This document shows, one piece after another, positions 8,193 through 16,289 of a stretch of DNA of 55,843 nucleotides. Numbering within the stretch: the first letter of the stretch is position 1; every line of letters starts with the position of its first letter. Source of the DNA: Rhodopseudomonas sp. BR0M22 (GTDB lineage: Bacteria > Pseudomonadota > Alphaproteobacteria > Rhizobiales > Xanthobacteraceae); contig NZ_QUMK01000034.1 in the NCBI RefSeq assembly GCF_010907035.1, forward strand, positions 1-55,843, written 5' to 3'. The notes under the pieces are model-generated. The model was not told the origin of the DNA, did no database searches, and saw only the letters and a list, made by a program, of their open reading frames with translations. The position numbers were made by a program, and so were the translations under genes.

Positions 8193-8612
8193 TCAGGCTT
8201 CGACGGTTTGGCGATGCCGGCGCGGCGTGGTCTTGGCGCGCGCAACAGACGATTTGTCCTTGTCGCGGTCCTTGCGACAGAAGGTGGCGTGCAGCGCCAG
8301 GATCAGGCTGCGGACTTCCTCGCTGGCGAGCGAATAGAACACCTGCTGGCCGTCGCGGCGCGCCTGTACCAGCTTTTCGCTGCGCAGCCGCGCAAGCTGC
8401 TGCGACACGGTCGGCTGCCGCTCGTCCAGCAATTCGGTGAGTTCCGACACCGACTTCTCGCCTTCGGCGAGCTGGCACAGCATGATCAGCCGCGACACGT
8501 TCGACAGCGTCTTCAGGAATTCAGCGGCGACCACGGCATTTTCGCGGAGCTCGCTTGTGTCGACACGCTTCAGCGCCGGAGAGGTCTTCCGGACTCCGCT
8601 CGCCGCAGCCAT
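8193..8612 (-). CDS. ArsR-family regulator with SqrR/BigR-type cysteine pair
   Basis: This 139-residue protein has a winged helix (about residues 27-105) with recognition region R-Q-P-T-V-S-Q-Q-L-A-R-L. Cys46 (L-I-M-L-C-Q-L-A-E-G) and Cys112 (H-A-T-F-C) are 66 residues apart, the same spacing as Cys41 and Cys107 in Rhodobacter SqrR, which form an intramolecular tetrasulfide with reactive sulfur. Metal-binding C-x-C motifs of true ArsR are absent. The ATG at 8612 fits the family; the longer frame is unlikely. The tail after residue 113 is Lys/Arg-rich. It likely represses the adjacent rhodanese or its own gene. Confidence 0.8.
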   Translation of the reverse strand: MAAASGVRKTSPALKRVDTSELRENAVVAAEFLKTLSNVSRLIMLCQLAEGEKSVSELTELLDERQPTVSQQLARLRSEKLVQARRDGQQVFYSLASEEVRSLILALHATFCRKDRDKDKSSVARAKTTPRRHRQTVEA

Positions 8613-8855
8613 CAAGGGGTCTCCGCTCGGTTGATGAAGGACGCGGACGACGCGCGCCCAGCTCGGCGACGTCGACGCGCGATGTCGGCGCCGCGATCGT
8701 CGCAAGACTCATCCATACCCTTGTTGTGGTAGATTGTCAGCCTACCCCCGTTGCGCCCTATGGGATGCACCGGCCGCACACTTTCGGTCCGGCGTAGCCA
8801 TTGAAGCGGTGATCGGCTCGGGCTATTGCAGCCGTGGAAACGCTCGAAAACCACA

Positions 8856-9725
8856 ATGCAACAACCACAAAGCTGCTTCTTCCAATCCCACGGCCTGCGC
8901 TTGCACTATTGGGACTGGGGCAATGCCGAGGCGACGCCGCTGTTGCTGATCCACGGCGGCAAGGATCACGGCCGAAGCTGGGATCATCTCGCCCGCGCGC
9001 TGCAGCCGCACTTTCATGTGATCGCGCCGGATCTGCGCGGCCATGGCGATTCCGACTGGGCGCGCGGCGGCAGCTACGCGCTGCCGGAATACGTGTACGA
9101 TCTGACGCGCCTGCCGGCGCTGGCCGCTGCTCCGCCCGCGACCGTGATCGGCCATTCGATGGGCGGCATGATCGCGATGCTGTATGCCGGGACATTCCCT
9201 GACCACGTCGATCGGCTCGTGGTGCTCGACGGCGTCACGGTCCGCCCCGACGCCACGATGGCGCCGGTGCACGAGCGGATGACCAAATGGCTCGGTCAGC
9301 TCGACCGGCTGGAGGGGCGCGAGCTGCGCCGCTACCCGACGATCGACGATGCCGCCGCACAGATGCGCGCGCACAACAAACGCCTCGGTCACGACCTGTC
9401 GCTGCACCTCGCCGGCCACGGCGCCCGCCGCAACGACGACGGCAGCTTCTCGTGGAAATTCGATCCTTATCAGCGGGTGACGGCGCCGCACCGGCTGGCG
9501 CCGAGCGAATACGCCGAACTGTGGGGACGGATCGCCTGCCCGACGCTGCTGCTGTTTGCCGGCGAGAGCTTCATCGATCCGGCTCGGGCCGCAGAAGCCT
9601 CACGCTATTTCAAGAACGCCCGTGCCGAGATCGTCGCTGAGGCCGGCCACTGGCTGCAGCACGACCGGCCGGACGAGGTGCTGCGGTTGATTGCGGAATT
9701 CGTCGAGCTGCCATCCGGGTCTTGA
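8856..9725 (+). CDS. Alpha/beta hydrolase
   Basis: The 289-residue protein has an alpha/beta-hydrolase fold with oxyanion region L-I-H-G-G, nucleophile elbow G-H-S-M-G-G near residue 106, and a catalytic His in A-G-H-W-L-Q-H-D near the C-terminus; the acid is probably the Asp in S-F-I-D-P. The ATG at 8856 is preferred to a TTG at 8826. The substrate is unknown: ester, lactone and C-C hydrolases share these features. A family C repeat follows the gene. Confidence 0.82.
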   Translation: MQQPQSCFFQSHGLRLHYWDWGNAEATPLLLIHGGKDHGRSWDHLARALQPHFHVIAPDLRGHGDSDWARGGSYALPEYVYDLTRLPALAAAPPATVIGHSMGGMIAMLYAGTFPDHVDRLVVLDGVTVRPDATMAPVHERMTKWLGQLDRLEGRELRRYPTIDDAAAQMRAHNKRLGHDLSLHLAGHGARRNDDGSFSWKFDPYQRVTAPHRLAPSEYAELWGRIACPTLLLFAGESFIDPARAAEASRYFKNARAEIVAEAGHWLQHDRPDEVLRLIAEFVELPSGS

Positions 9726-9744
9726 AGTACGAACTCGCCTCCTT

Positions 9745-9826
9745 GTCATTGCGAGGAGGTGAAGCCGACGAAGCAATCCAGCCAGGGCACGGGGCCCTTG
9801 GATTGCTTCGCTTCGCTCGCAATGAC
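9745..9826. repeat. Palindromic intergenic repeat, family C
   Basis: GTCATTGCGAG at 9745-9755 and its exact complement CTCGCAATGAC at 9816-9826 bound an 82-bp element with inner arms GAAGCAATCCA and TGGATTGCTTC. It is the common 'cattgcgag...gaagcaatcca' element of alphaproteobacterial genomes. It lies between the convergent hydrolase and livF genes. Confidence 0.85.
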
Positions 9827-9848
9827 GGGGAGAGGTCGTTGGACGTGA

Positions 9849-10550
9849 CTACGGCGCCAGATATTGCAGCAGCCGCGGATCGTTGCGGACCTCGTCGGCG
9901 GTGCCGGTGAGAGCGACGCGGCCGCGGTCGAGCACGAAGGCGCGGTCGGCGACGCGCAGGGCGAGGTCCAGATGCTGCTCGACGATCACCACCGCGATTT
10001 CCTTGGCGAGCGCAATCAGCCGGTCGGTGATCTCCTCGATCACGCCGATCCACACCCCTTCGGTCGGCTCGTCGAGCAGCAGCACGCTCGGCTCCGACAG
10101 CATCGCGCGGCCGATCGCCAGCATCTTGCGCTCGCCGCCGGACAACGTCCCGGCCGCCTGATCGAGCCGCTGGCCGAGCTTCGGGAACATCTCCAGCACG
10201 CGGTCGACCGCGCGGCTGTCCTTGTTGGTCAGCGCCCCGACCGCGAGATTGTCGCGGATCGACAGCCGGGCGAACACCGGATGGTCCTGCGGCACATAGC
10301 CGAAGCCGGCGCGGACGCGCTGCTCGGTCGGCAGCTTGGTGACGTCGCGCGAATCCAGCGAAACGCTGCCGCGCTTGGCCGGCAGTTCGCCCATGATCGC
10401 CTTCATCAGCGTGGTCTTGCCGGCACCGTTACGGCCGAGAATGGCGACACCGCCGCGCCACGGCGCGGACAGCGTCACGCCGAACAACACTTGGCTGCGG
10501 CCGTAGCCGGCGTCGAGCTCGCGAATGTCGAGATAATGATCCTCAAGCAC
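9849..10550 (-). CDS. ABC transporter ATP-binding protein, LivF/UrtE type (amide importer)
   Basis: The 233-residue ATPase has Walker A G-R-N-G-A-G-K-T-T, signature L-S-G-G-E-R-K and Walker B V-L-L-L-D-E-P. The segment after Walker B is E-G-V-W-I-G-V-I-E-E-I, a variant I associate with the FmdF/UrtE amide and urea branch rather than LivF proper, which has E-G-L-A-P. It begins at a GTG overlapping the last 8 bp of the upstream livG-type gene, showing translational coupling. It is the last gene of the amidase-transporter operon. Confidence 0.88.
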   Translation of the reverse strand: MLEDHYLDIRELDAGYGRSQVLFGVTLSAPWRGGVAILGRNGAGKTTLMKAIMGELPAKRGSVSLDSRDVTKLPTEQRVRAGFGYVPQDHPVFARLSIRDNLAVGALTNKDSRAVDRVLEMFPKLGQRLDQAAGTLSGGERKMLAIGRAMLSEPSVLLLDEPTEGVWIGVIEEITDRLIALAKEIAVVIVEQHLDLALRVADRAFVLDRGRVALTGTADEVRNDPRLLQYLAP

Positions 10551-11277
10551 GGCGCAGATACACCTCCTGGACCTTCGGACTCGCCTGGATCTGCTCGACC
10601 GTTCCGGTGTCGAGCACCGCGCCCTGATCGAGCACGGTGAGGCGATCGCAGATGTCGCGGATGAAATCGAGATCGTGCTCGACGATCACCAGCGAGCAGC
10701 GTGACTTGATCGGTGCCAGCAGCTCGCCGGTGACGCGGCGCTCCTCCAGACTCATGCCGCCGGTCGGCTCGTCGAGCAGCAGCAGCTTCGGCTCCGGCGC
10801 CAGCGCCATCGCGATCTCCAGCCATTGCTGCTGGCCGTGCGACAGCGCAGACGCATGCTCGCCGGCGCGATCGACCAGCCGGAACTGCTCCAGCATCGCC
10901 ATCACCTTGTCGTGCAGCAGCCCGCGGGTGCGCGAGAACATCAGCTTGGAGAGCGCGGTCTGTCCCTGCAGCGCCAGCAGCACGTTGTCGTACAGCGTCA
11001 GCGCCGGCAGCACCGAGGTGATCTGAAACTTCAGGCTCATGCCGGCACGGGCGCGCTCGGCCGGGGACGCCGACGTGATGTCGGCGCCGTCGAAGCCGAC
11101 ACGCCCCTCGGTCGGCACTTCGGCGCCGGCGATGCACTTCATCATCGTGCTCTTGCCGGAACCGTTGGGGCCGATCAGGCCGTGAAATTCGTTCGGCTGC
11201 ACGGTCAGCTCAGCGCCGTTCAGCGCGGTGAGCTTGCCGAACACCTTCTTCATGCCGCGCGCTTCAAGCAGAGCCAT
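10543..11277 (-). CDS. ABC transporter ATP-binding protein, LivG/UrtD type
   Basis: This 244-residue ATPase has Walker A G-P-N-G-S-G-K-S-T, signature L-S-H-G-Q-Q-Q-W, and Walker B L-L-L-L-D-E-P followed by T-G-G-M-S. The L-S-H-G-Q-Q-Q-W-L-E-I signature is the one seen in UrtD-like proteins. I set the start at the ATG at 11275-11277, which overlaps the end of the livM-type gene by 14 bp; the longer frame is a translation of that gene's coding sequence. It pairs with the LivF-type ATPase at 9849-10550. Confidence 0.88.
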   Translation of the reverse strand: MALLEARGMKKVFGKLTALNGAELTVQPNEFHGLIGPNGSGKSTMMKCIAGAEVPTEGRVGFDGADITSASPAERARAGMSLKFQITSVLPALTLYDNVLLALQGQTALSKLMFSRTRGLLHDKVMAMLEQFRLVDRAGEHASALSHGQQQWLEIAMALAPEPKLLLLDEPTGGMSLEERRVTGELLAPIKSRCSLVIVEHDLDFIRDICDRLTVLDQGAVLDTGTVEQIQASPKVQEVYLRRA

Positions 11278-12307
11278 GGTCGCTCCCCTTCGGCGGCCGG
11301 CCGAAGCTGCCGATCCGCTCACTGTGGCTGACGATCAGGCTGATCAGCCCGGCGGGGCGGAACAGGATCACCAGCAGCATCAGCGCGCCGAGAATGATCG
11401 GCCAGATGTCCTGGTAGGAATTCGACAGCCAGAACGACACGATCTCGATCACCACCGTGCCGATCACCGCGCCGATCAACGTGCCCGAGCCGCCGAACAA
11501 GACGTAGAGCACCACCTGGGTCGACATCACCACGCCGAGCATGTTCGGCCAGACGAACCCTTCGTGGAAGGCGTAGAGGCTGCCGGCGAGCCCGGCGATC
11601 GCGCCGCCGAGCGAAAAGATGATCGCCTTCAGATGCTGCACCTTGTAGCCGAAGAAGGCGATGCGCTGCTCGTTCTCGCGCAGGCCGGCGAGCGCCAGGC
11701 CAAACTGCGAGCGCACCAGGTAACGGCAAACGGCATAAACCGCGACCAGGATCACCAGCGCCAGATAATAGAACACCGGCCCCTCGCCGAGGTCGTAACT
11801 GCCGATCGTCATCTGCGGGATCGAGGGAATGCCGTTCTGGCCGCCGAGATAGTACCAGCCCCGCGCCAGCCGATCGAAGGCGTAAGACGCCGTCAAGGTG
11901 CCGAGCGACACGAAGATCACGCTGGACGGATTGCGGCCGAGCAGCAGAAAGCCGCCGATCAGCAGCGCCAGCGCGAAGCCGATCAGCACACCGGCCGGCA
12001 CCACCAGCAGCATCGAGGAGATCCCGAGGTCGCGGCCGAGCAGCGCCACCCCGTAGCCGGCGCCGCCGAAAAACACCGCCTGGCCGAAGCTCATGATCCC
12101 GGCATAGCCCCACACCAGATCGAACGACAGCGCGAACAGGCACAGGATCAGCACCCGTGTCATGAACACGGTGAGATAGTCCTGCAGCACCAGCGGCAGC
12201 AGCAGGAAGACCGCCAGCATCGCGATCTCGATGATCGGCAGCACCGCGCGGCGACGCTTGGCGCGCGGCGGGGAGGCCTCCGAAAGTGTCGACGAAACGT
12301 CTGTCAT
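11264..12307 (-). CDS. ABC transporter permease, LivM/UrtC type
   Basis: The 347-residue membrane protein has about ten hydrophobic segments and the LivM-family signature L-S-F-D-L-V-W-G-Y-A-G-I-M-S-F-G-Q-A near residues 60-77. A basic N-terminus (A-K-R-R-R) precedes the first membrane helix. It overlaps the downstream livG-type gene. It is separated from the upstream binding-protein gene by a 181-bp gap holding a strong hairpin, unlike the tight spacing elsewhere in the operon. Confidence 0.87.
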   Translation of the reverse strand: MTDVSSTLSEASPPRAKRRRAVLPIIEIAMLAVFLLLPLVLQDYLTVFMTRVLILCLFALSFDLVWGYAGIMSFGQAVFFGGAGYGVALLGRDLGISSMLLVVPAGVLIGFALALLIGGFLLLGRNPSSVIFVSLGTLTASYAFDRLARGWYYLGGQNGIPSIPQMTIGSYDLGEGPVFYYLALVILVAVYAVCRYLVRSQFGLALAGLRENEQRIAFFGYKVQHLKAIIFSLGGAIAGLAGSLYAFHEGFVWPNMLGVVMSTQVVLYVLFGGSGTLIGAVIGTVVIEIVSFWLSNSYQDIWPIILGALMLLVILFRPAGLISLIVSHSERIGSFGRPPKGSDHGSA

Positions 12308-12396
12308 TGAGGCGCCCGACCGACCGCGAACCAGAGGGGCGCGTTCGAACGCGGCGCCCCCTCACCCGACCGGCCTCGCTTCGCGACGCCTGTCGA

Positions 12397-12420
12397 CCTC
12401 TCCCCGCACGCGGGGAGAGG
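12397..12420. repeat. Perfect hairpin-forming palindrome inside the amide operon
   Basis: CCTCTCCCCGC and GCGGGGAGAGG are exact complements separated by 2 bp. The flanks (CCCCTCACCCGACCGGCC, GGTGAAG) look like the dispersed 'cctctcccc' repeats of related genomes. It lies in the 181-bp gap between the binding-protein gene and the livM gene, so in the mRNA it would form a stable stem that could protect the upstream message or attenuate downstream transcription. No T-run follows in the direction of transcription. Confidence 0.6.
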
Positions 12421-12488
12421 TGAAGTCCGCGCGAGCCGACGCGGCGCGGCAGGTGAAGTTCTGCCAGGGCAAGACGTTGGCGACCGCA

Positions 12489-13712
12489 TCAGCATTCCTT
12501 CGGGTCGACCAGACCCTTGCTGCGCTCGACGATCTCATAGCTGCCGTTCTTGGCGACGGCCGTGTACATGTTCATCTTGCAGTGGCGCTTGCCGGGGACC
12601 ATCTCGGCCGGGCCGCCGGGGCCTTCGGCGATCTTGGCGTGGTCGAGCGCCGCGGCGACCCCGTCGCGGTCGATCTTGCCGGCTTCCTTCACCGCAGCTT
12701 CCCACAATTTCAGGCCGCGATAGGTGCCGGTGGCGGCGCTGCCGGCGGCGAACAGGAAGGTGCCGGGGAATTCCTTGTCGTACTCGGCCTGGATCTTGGC
12801 GCTGACCGGATCGTCCTTGGCGACCGCCTTGAAATAATCGAGGCAGCTCGCCAGCCCTTCGATCTCGTTCGGCTGATTGATGCCGAGCGTGTTCTCGTCG
12901 TAATACACGCAGGACAGACGGCCGCCGTTCTTGAGGAATCCCGCCTCATAGAGCTGCTTGAAGAACGGACCGACGCCGGGCGGGATCACGGTGTTGAACA
13001 CCACGTCGACCTTGTTGGAGATGATGCGGTTGACGGTCGAGGAGAAGTCGATCTGGTCGAGCGGATAGTACTCTTCCAGCACCACCTCGCCGCCATTGGC
13101 TTCGATCACCTTGCGGGCGTAGACGTTGAGGGTATGCGGCCACACGTAGTTGGCGCTCGGCAGCGCGAACTTCTTGCCGCCGTTCTTGATCAGCCACGGA
13201 ATGAATTCGTCGCACTGCTGCGCCGGCGTCGGGCCGGTGCAGAACAGATACGGCGTGCACTCCTTGCCTTCATAGAGCTGAGGATAGATGTACAGCGTCT
13301 TCCCGCGGGCGACGATGACGTCCTTGATGGCGTTGCGCATCGACGAAGTGACGCCGCCAAGCACGACGTCGACCTTGTCGCGCTGGATCAGCTTGCGGAC
13401 GTTGCCGACCGCGACCGCCTCGTTCGACGCGGTATCCTCGATATGCAGCTCCAACGGCCGGCCGAGCAGACCGCCCGCATCGTTGATCTGCTTCACCACC
13501 ATCTTGGCAACGTTGGCATCCGCATTGCCGGCATAGCCGATCGGGCCGGTGAGATCGGTGGCGATGCCGACCTTGATCGGGCCGGCAGCCGCATTGGCCC
13601 AGTCCGCCGGAATCACCCAGCTTCCGACCCCGGTGGCGATCGCGGTGCTCGCGAAAGCGAAATTGGACAGGAACCGGCGGCGGTTCATCTCGAAGTTGGA
13701 GTCGCTGGACAT
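12489..13712 (-). CDS. Tat-exported amide/urea-type substrate-binding protein
   Basis: This 407-residue periplasmic binding protein of the type I fold begins with a twin-arginine signal, N-R-R-R-F-L-S at residues 9-15, then a hydrophobic stretch and A-N-A-A-A cleavage region near 38-43. The mature part has V-G-I-A-T-D-L-T-G-P-I-G-Y and L-L-G-R-P-L-E-L, as in UrtA, FmdD and AmiC relatives. It is encoded 4 bp after the permease gene at 13717 and ahead of the internal hairpin. With an amidase as first gene, amides or urea-like compounds are the likely ligands. Confidence 0.87.
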   Translation of the reverse strand: MSSDSNFEMNRRRFLSNFAFASTAIATGVGSWVIPADWANAAAGPIKVGIATDLTGPIGYAGNADANVAKMVVKQINDAGGLLGRPLELHIEDTASNEAVAVGNVRKLIQRDKVDVVLGGVTSSMRNAIKDVIVARGKTLYIYPQLYEGKECTPYLFCTGPTPAQQCDEFIPWLIKNGGKKFALPSANYVWPHTLNVYARKVIEANGGEVVLEEYYPLDQIDFSSTVNRIISNKVDVVFNTVIPPGVGPFFKQLYEAGFLKNGGRLSCVYYDENTLGINQPNEIEGLASCLDYFKAVAKDDPVSAKIQAEYDKEFPGTFLFAAGSAATGTYRGLKLWEAAVKEAGKIDRDGVAAALDHAKIAEGPGGPAEMVPGKRHCKMNMYTAVAKNGSYEIVERSKGLVDPKEC

Positions 13713-13716
13713 CAGG

Positions 13717-14574
13717 CTAGATTCCTTTTCCCGAAACGAGGCCCTGCGGCCGGAATTTGATGAAGATGATGGCGAGCACGAACACGAGCACGTCGGCGAT
13801 CACCGGCTGGATCACCCAGGGCAGCGCCGCCGACAGGGTGCCGATGATGCCTGCGCCGGCGACCGGACCGGCGAACGAGCCGACGCCGCCGACCATCACG
13901 GCGATGAAGCCCTGGATCAGGAAGCGCAGGCCGAGATCGGCGAACAGCGAGAACACCGGCACGATCAGCGCGCCGGCGAGTCCGGCGAGCGCCGCACCGA
14001 ACGCGAAGGTGGCACCGTAGATCGCATTGGTGGAGATGCCGGAGGCCCGCGCCAGCGCCGGATTTTCCAGCGACGCCCGCACCCGCAGCCCGAACGACGT
14101 TCGCGACAGCAACAGATAGCTGCCGATCATCACCAGCGCGGTGACGACGATGATCACCAGCCGCCAGGTCGACAGATGCACGTCGCCGACGGTGATCGAA
14201 CCGCCGATCGGCTCCGGCACCGAGATATAGAGGCCGCCGATCAGGCCGCGGACGATCTCGCGGATGATCAGACCGAGCGCATAGGTCCCGAGCATCGCCA
14301 CGATCGGCGCGGCGTAGAACCGCCGCACGATGAGGCGTTCGAGCACCAGGCCGAACGCGCCGACCAGGAACGGCGCCGCGACCATGCCGGTCCACACCGG
14401 CAGGCCGGCGGTGTGCGCCAGATAGGTGATGTAGGCGCCGAGCAGGACGAACTCGCCCTGCGCGAAGTTGAAGATGCCCATCATGCTGGCGATGATCCCG
14501 AGCCCCAGCACCACCAGCACGACGATGGAACCGAAGCTCAGGATTTCGAACAGGGCAGCGAACAGGTTTTCCAT
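13717..14574 (-). CDS. ABC transporter permease, LivH/UrtB type
   Basis: The 285-residue integral membrane protein has the LivH family signature G-M-I-A/S-M-M-G-I-F-N-F-A-Q-G-E-F near residues 28-43 and about eight hydrophobic segments. It starts with an ATG 36 bp after the amidase stop and ends 4 bp before the binding-protein start, so it belongs to the amide operon. Its partner permease is the LivM-type protein at 11264-12307. Confidence 0.87.
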   Translation of the reverse strand: MENLFAALFEILSFGSIVVLVVLGLGIIASMMGIFNFAQGEFVLLGAYITYLAHTAGLPVWTGMVAAPFLVGAFGLVLERLIVRRFYAAPIVAMLGTYALGLIIREIVRGLIGGLYISVPEPIGGSITVGDVHLSTWRLVIIVVTALVMIGSYLLLSRTSFGLRVRASLENPALARASGISTNAIYGATFAFGAALAGLAGALIVPVFSLFADLGLRFLIQGFIAVMVGGVGSFAGPVAGAGIIGTLSAALPWVIQPVIADVLVFVLAIIFIKFRPQGLVSGKGI

Positions 14575-14610
14575 TCGGACCTTACCGGCTGACGGACGAC
14601 CGGACCGCGA

Positions 14611-16125
14611 TCACATCTTCTTCCAGTCGCCCGACTGCTCGAAGGCATGGGCGGCGCGGTAGATGGTCGGCTCATCGAAGTGCTTGCCGACCAGCATCAG
14701 GCCGACCGGCAGACCATCCACCATGCCGCAGGGGATGGACATCGCCGGATGATGGGTGATGTCGAACGGCGCGGTGTTGGTGATCATCTCGAACGCACGG
14801 CCGATCACCTCCTCGCGCGGCGCGCCCGGCGCCGGCAGCGGCGTCGCCTTCATCGGCGTGGTCGGCATCAGCAGCAGGTCGAAGTTCGCCAGCGCGGCGT
14901 CGTAGGCTGCTGCGATCCGGCGCGAGATGTTGAGAGCCTTGCCGTAGTAGCGCGGCCCGAACGTGTTGTTGATGTAGGTGCCGAGCAGCAGCATCATCTT
15001 GGTGGTTTCGGACAGCGAGTCCGCCTGGCCGCGCCAGCCGCGATGCGCTTTCATCAGCGTGGTCGAGTAAAGGTCCGGGCGGCTGAGGCCGTAGCCGTCG
15101 CCGAACATCATGGTCTGGGTCATGCCCTCGGTGCCGATCGGCATCCACACCGCGCCGGCGAGATTGTGAGCCGGGATCGAGATCTCCTCCACAGTGGCGC
15201 CGAGGCTCGCCAGCTTCTTGGCTGCTTCGCGGACGCTTTCATTCACCGCAGGCTCGGCGCCGGGCTGCTCGAAGCCCTCCCGGACGATGCCGATCTTCAT
15301 GCCCTTGATGCCCTGGCCGAGCGCCTTGGTGTAGTCGTGCACCTTGGGAGCGCGGATGCGCGGATCGTAGCCGTCGTCGCCGGCGATGACTTCGAGCAGC
15401 AGCGCGTTGTCTTCGACATTCGCGGTCATCGGCCCGGTGTGATCGACATAGATCTCGATCGGCATGATGCCGGTGTAGGGCACCAGCCCCCAGGTCGGCT
15501 TCATGCCGTAGGTGCCGCTGAACGACGACGGCATCCGGATCGAGCCGCCCTGGTCGCCGCCCATCGCCATATCGGCTTCACCGAGTGCGACCACCACGGC
15601 GCTGCCCGACGACGAGCCGCCGGCCGAGTAGCCCATCTTGTGCGGATTGTGCACCGGACCATTGGAGCCGGTGTGGCTGCCGCCGGACATGCAGAAATGC
15701 TCGCAATGGGTTTTGCCGACGATCTCGCCGCCGGCATCGAGAATGCGGGTGACGACCGTGGCGTCGAAGTCCGGCACGTAGCCTTCGAGAGTCGACGAGC
15801 CGTTCATCATCGGCACGCCGGCCAGCATGATGTTGTCCTTCAGCGCGACGGTCTTGCCCTTCAGCTTGCCCGACGCCGCCCCCTTCACGCTCGACTTCCG
15901 ATACCAGGCGTTGCGCGGGTTATCCTCGGCACCAGGCGTATAGCCAGGCGTGCGCGGATACTTCACCAGCGGCACTTCATCGGGCAGCGCCGCGACCACG
16001 TTGTAGGCGTCGATCGACGGCTGCATCAGGCCACGGAACGAGACGATGTCCTCGTCGGTGAGCGACAGGCCGCACTGATCGGCGACTTCGAGAATCTGCG
16101 TGGGGGTGGGAAGCGAAACGGCCAA
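14611..16125 (-). CDS. Amidase (amidase-signature family, nitrile-pathway type)
   Basis: The 504-residue hydrolase has the Ser-cisSer-Lys triad: Lys96 (A-L-K-D-N), cis-Ser171 in G-G-S-S-S-G-S and nucleophile Ser195 in D-Q-G-G-S-I-R, 24 residues apart as in FAAH. The C-E-H-F-C-M-S-G-G-S-H-T segment and an N-terminal helical extension of about 90 residues resemble Rhodococcus enantioselective amidases that follow nitrile hydratase. No nitrile hydratase is present here. It starts at a TTG (16123-16125) behind a strong CAGGAG site and heads a transporter operon, so it probably hydrolyses imported amides to acid and ammonia. Confidence 0.87.
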   Translation of the reverse strand: MAVSLPTPTQILEVADQCGLSLTDEDIVSFRGLMQPSIDAYNVVAALPDEVPLVKYPRTPGYTPGAEDNPRNAWYRKSSVKGAASGKLKGKTVALKDNIMLAGVPMMNGSSTLEGYVPDFDATVVTRILDAGGEIVGKTHCEHFCMSGGSHTGSNGPVHNPHKMGYSAGGSSSGSAVVVALGEADMAMGGDQGGSIRMPSSFSGTYGMKPTWGLVPYTGIMPIEIYVDHTGPMTANVEDNALLLEVIAGDDGYDPRIRAPKVHDYTKALGQGIKGMKIGIVREGFEQPGAEPAVNESVREAAKKLASLGATVEEISIPAHNLAGAVWMPIGTEGMTQTMMFGDGYGLSRPDLYSTTLMKAHRGWRGQADSLSETTKMMLLLGTYINNTFGPRYYGKALNISRRIAAAYDAALANFDLLLMPTTPMKATPLPAPGAPREEVIGRAFEMITNTAPFDITHHPAMSIPCGMVDGLPVGLMLVGKHFDEPTIYRAAHAFEQSGDWKKM

Positions 16126-16230
16126 GTTGGTTCTCCTGCGCGTAGGCGGATCGGCAATGGCGACCCGGGGAGGGACGCCGGCGGCGGCTCAGTAGAAGCG
16201 CCGCCGCGTCACGGCGTTAATACACAGGGA

Positions 16231-16252
16231 AATATTTTCCTTTTCAAGTATT
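16231..16252. promoter_or_regulatory. Candidate shared operator upstream of the amidase operon
   Basis: An AT-rich patch in GC-rich surroundings reads AATATT, 6 bp, TTCAAGTATT. A near copy (AATATT, 5 bp, TTCAAGGATT) lies at 17562-17582 between the AmiC-like gene and the divergent marR. The first half sits within GGAAA-TAT-TTTCC, an inverted repeat. It is about 105 bp upstream of the amidase start. The adjacent MarR is a candidate binder. Confidence 0.35.
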
Positions 16253-16289
16253 ATTTTGCGACGAACCGCGACTGACGGACTGGTTCGAT

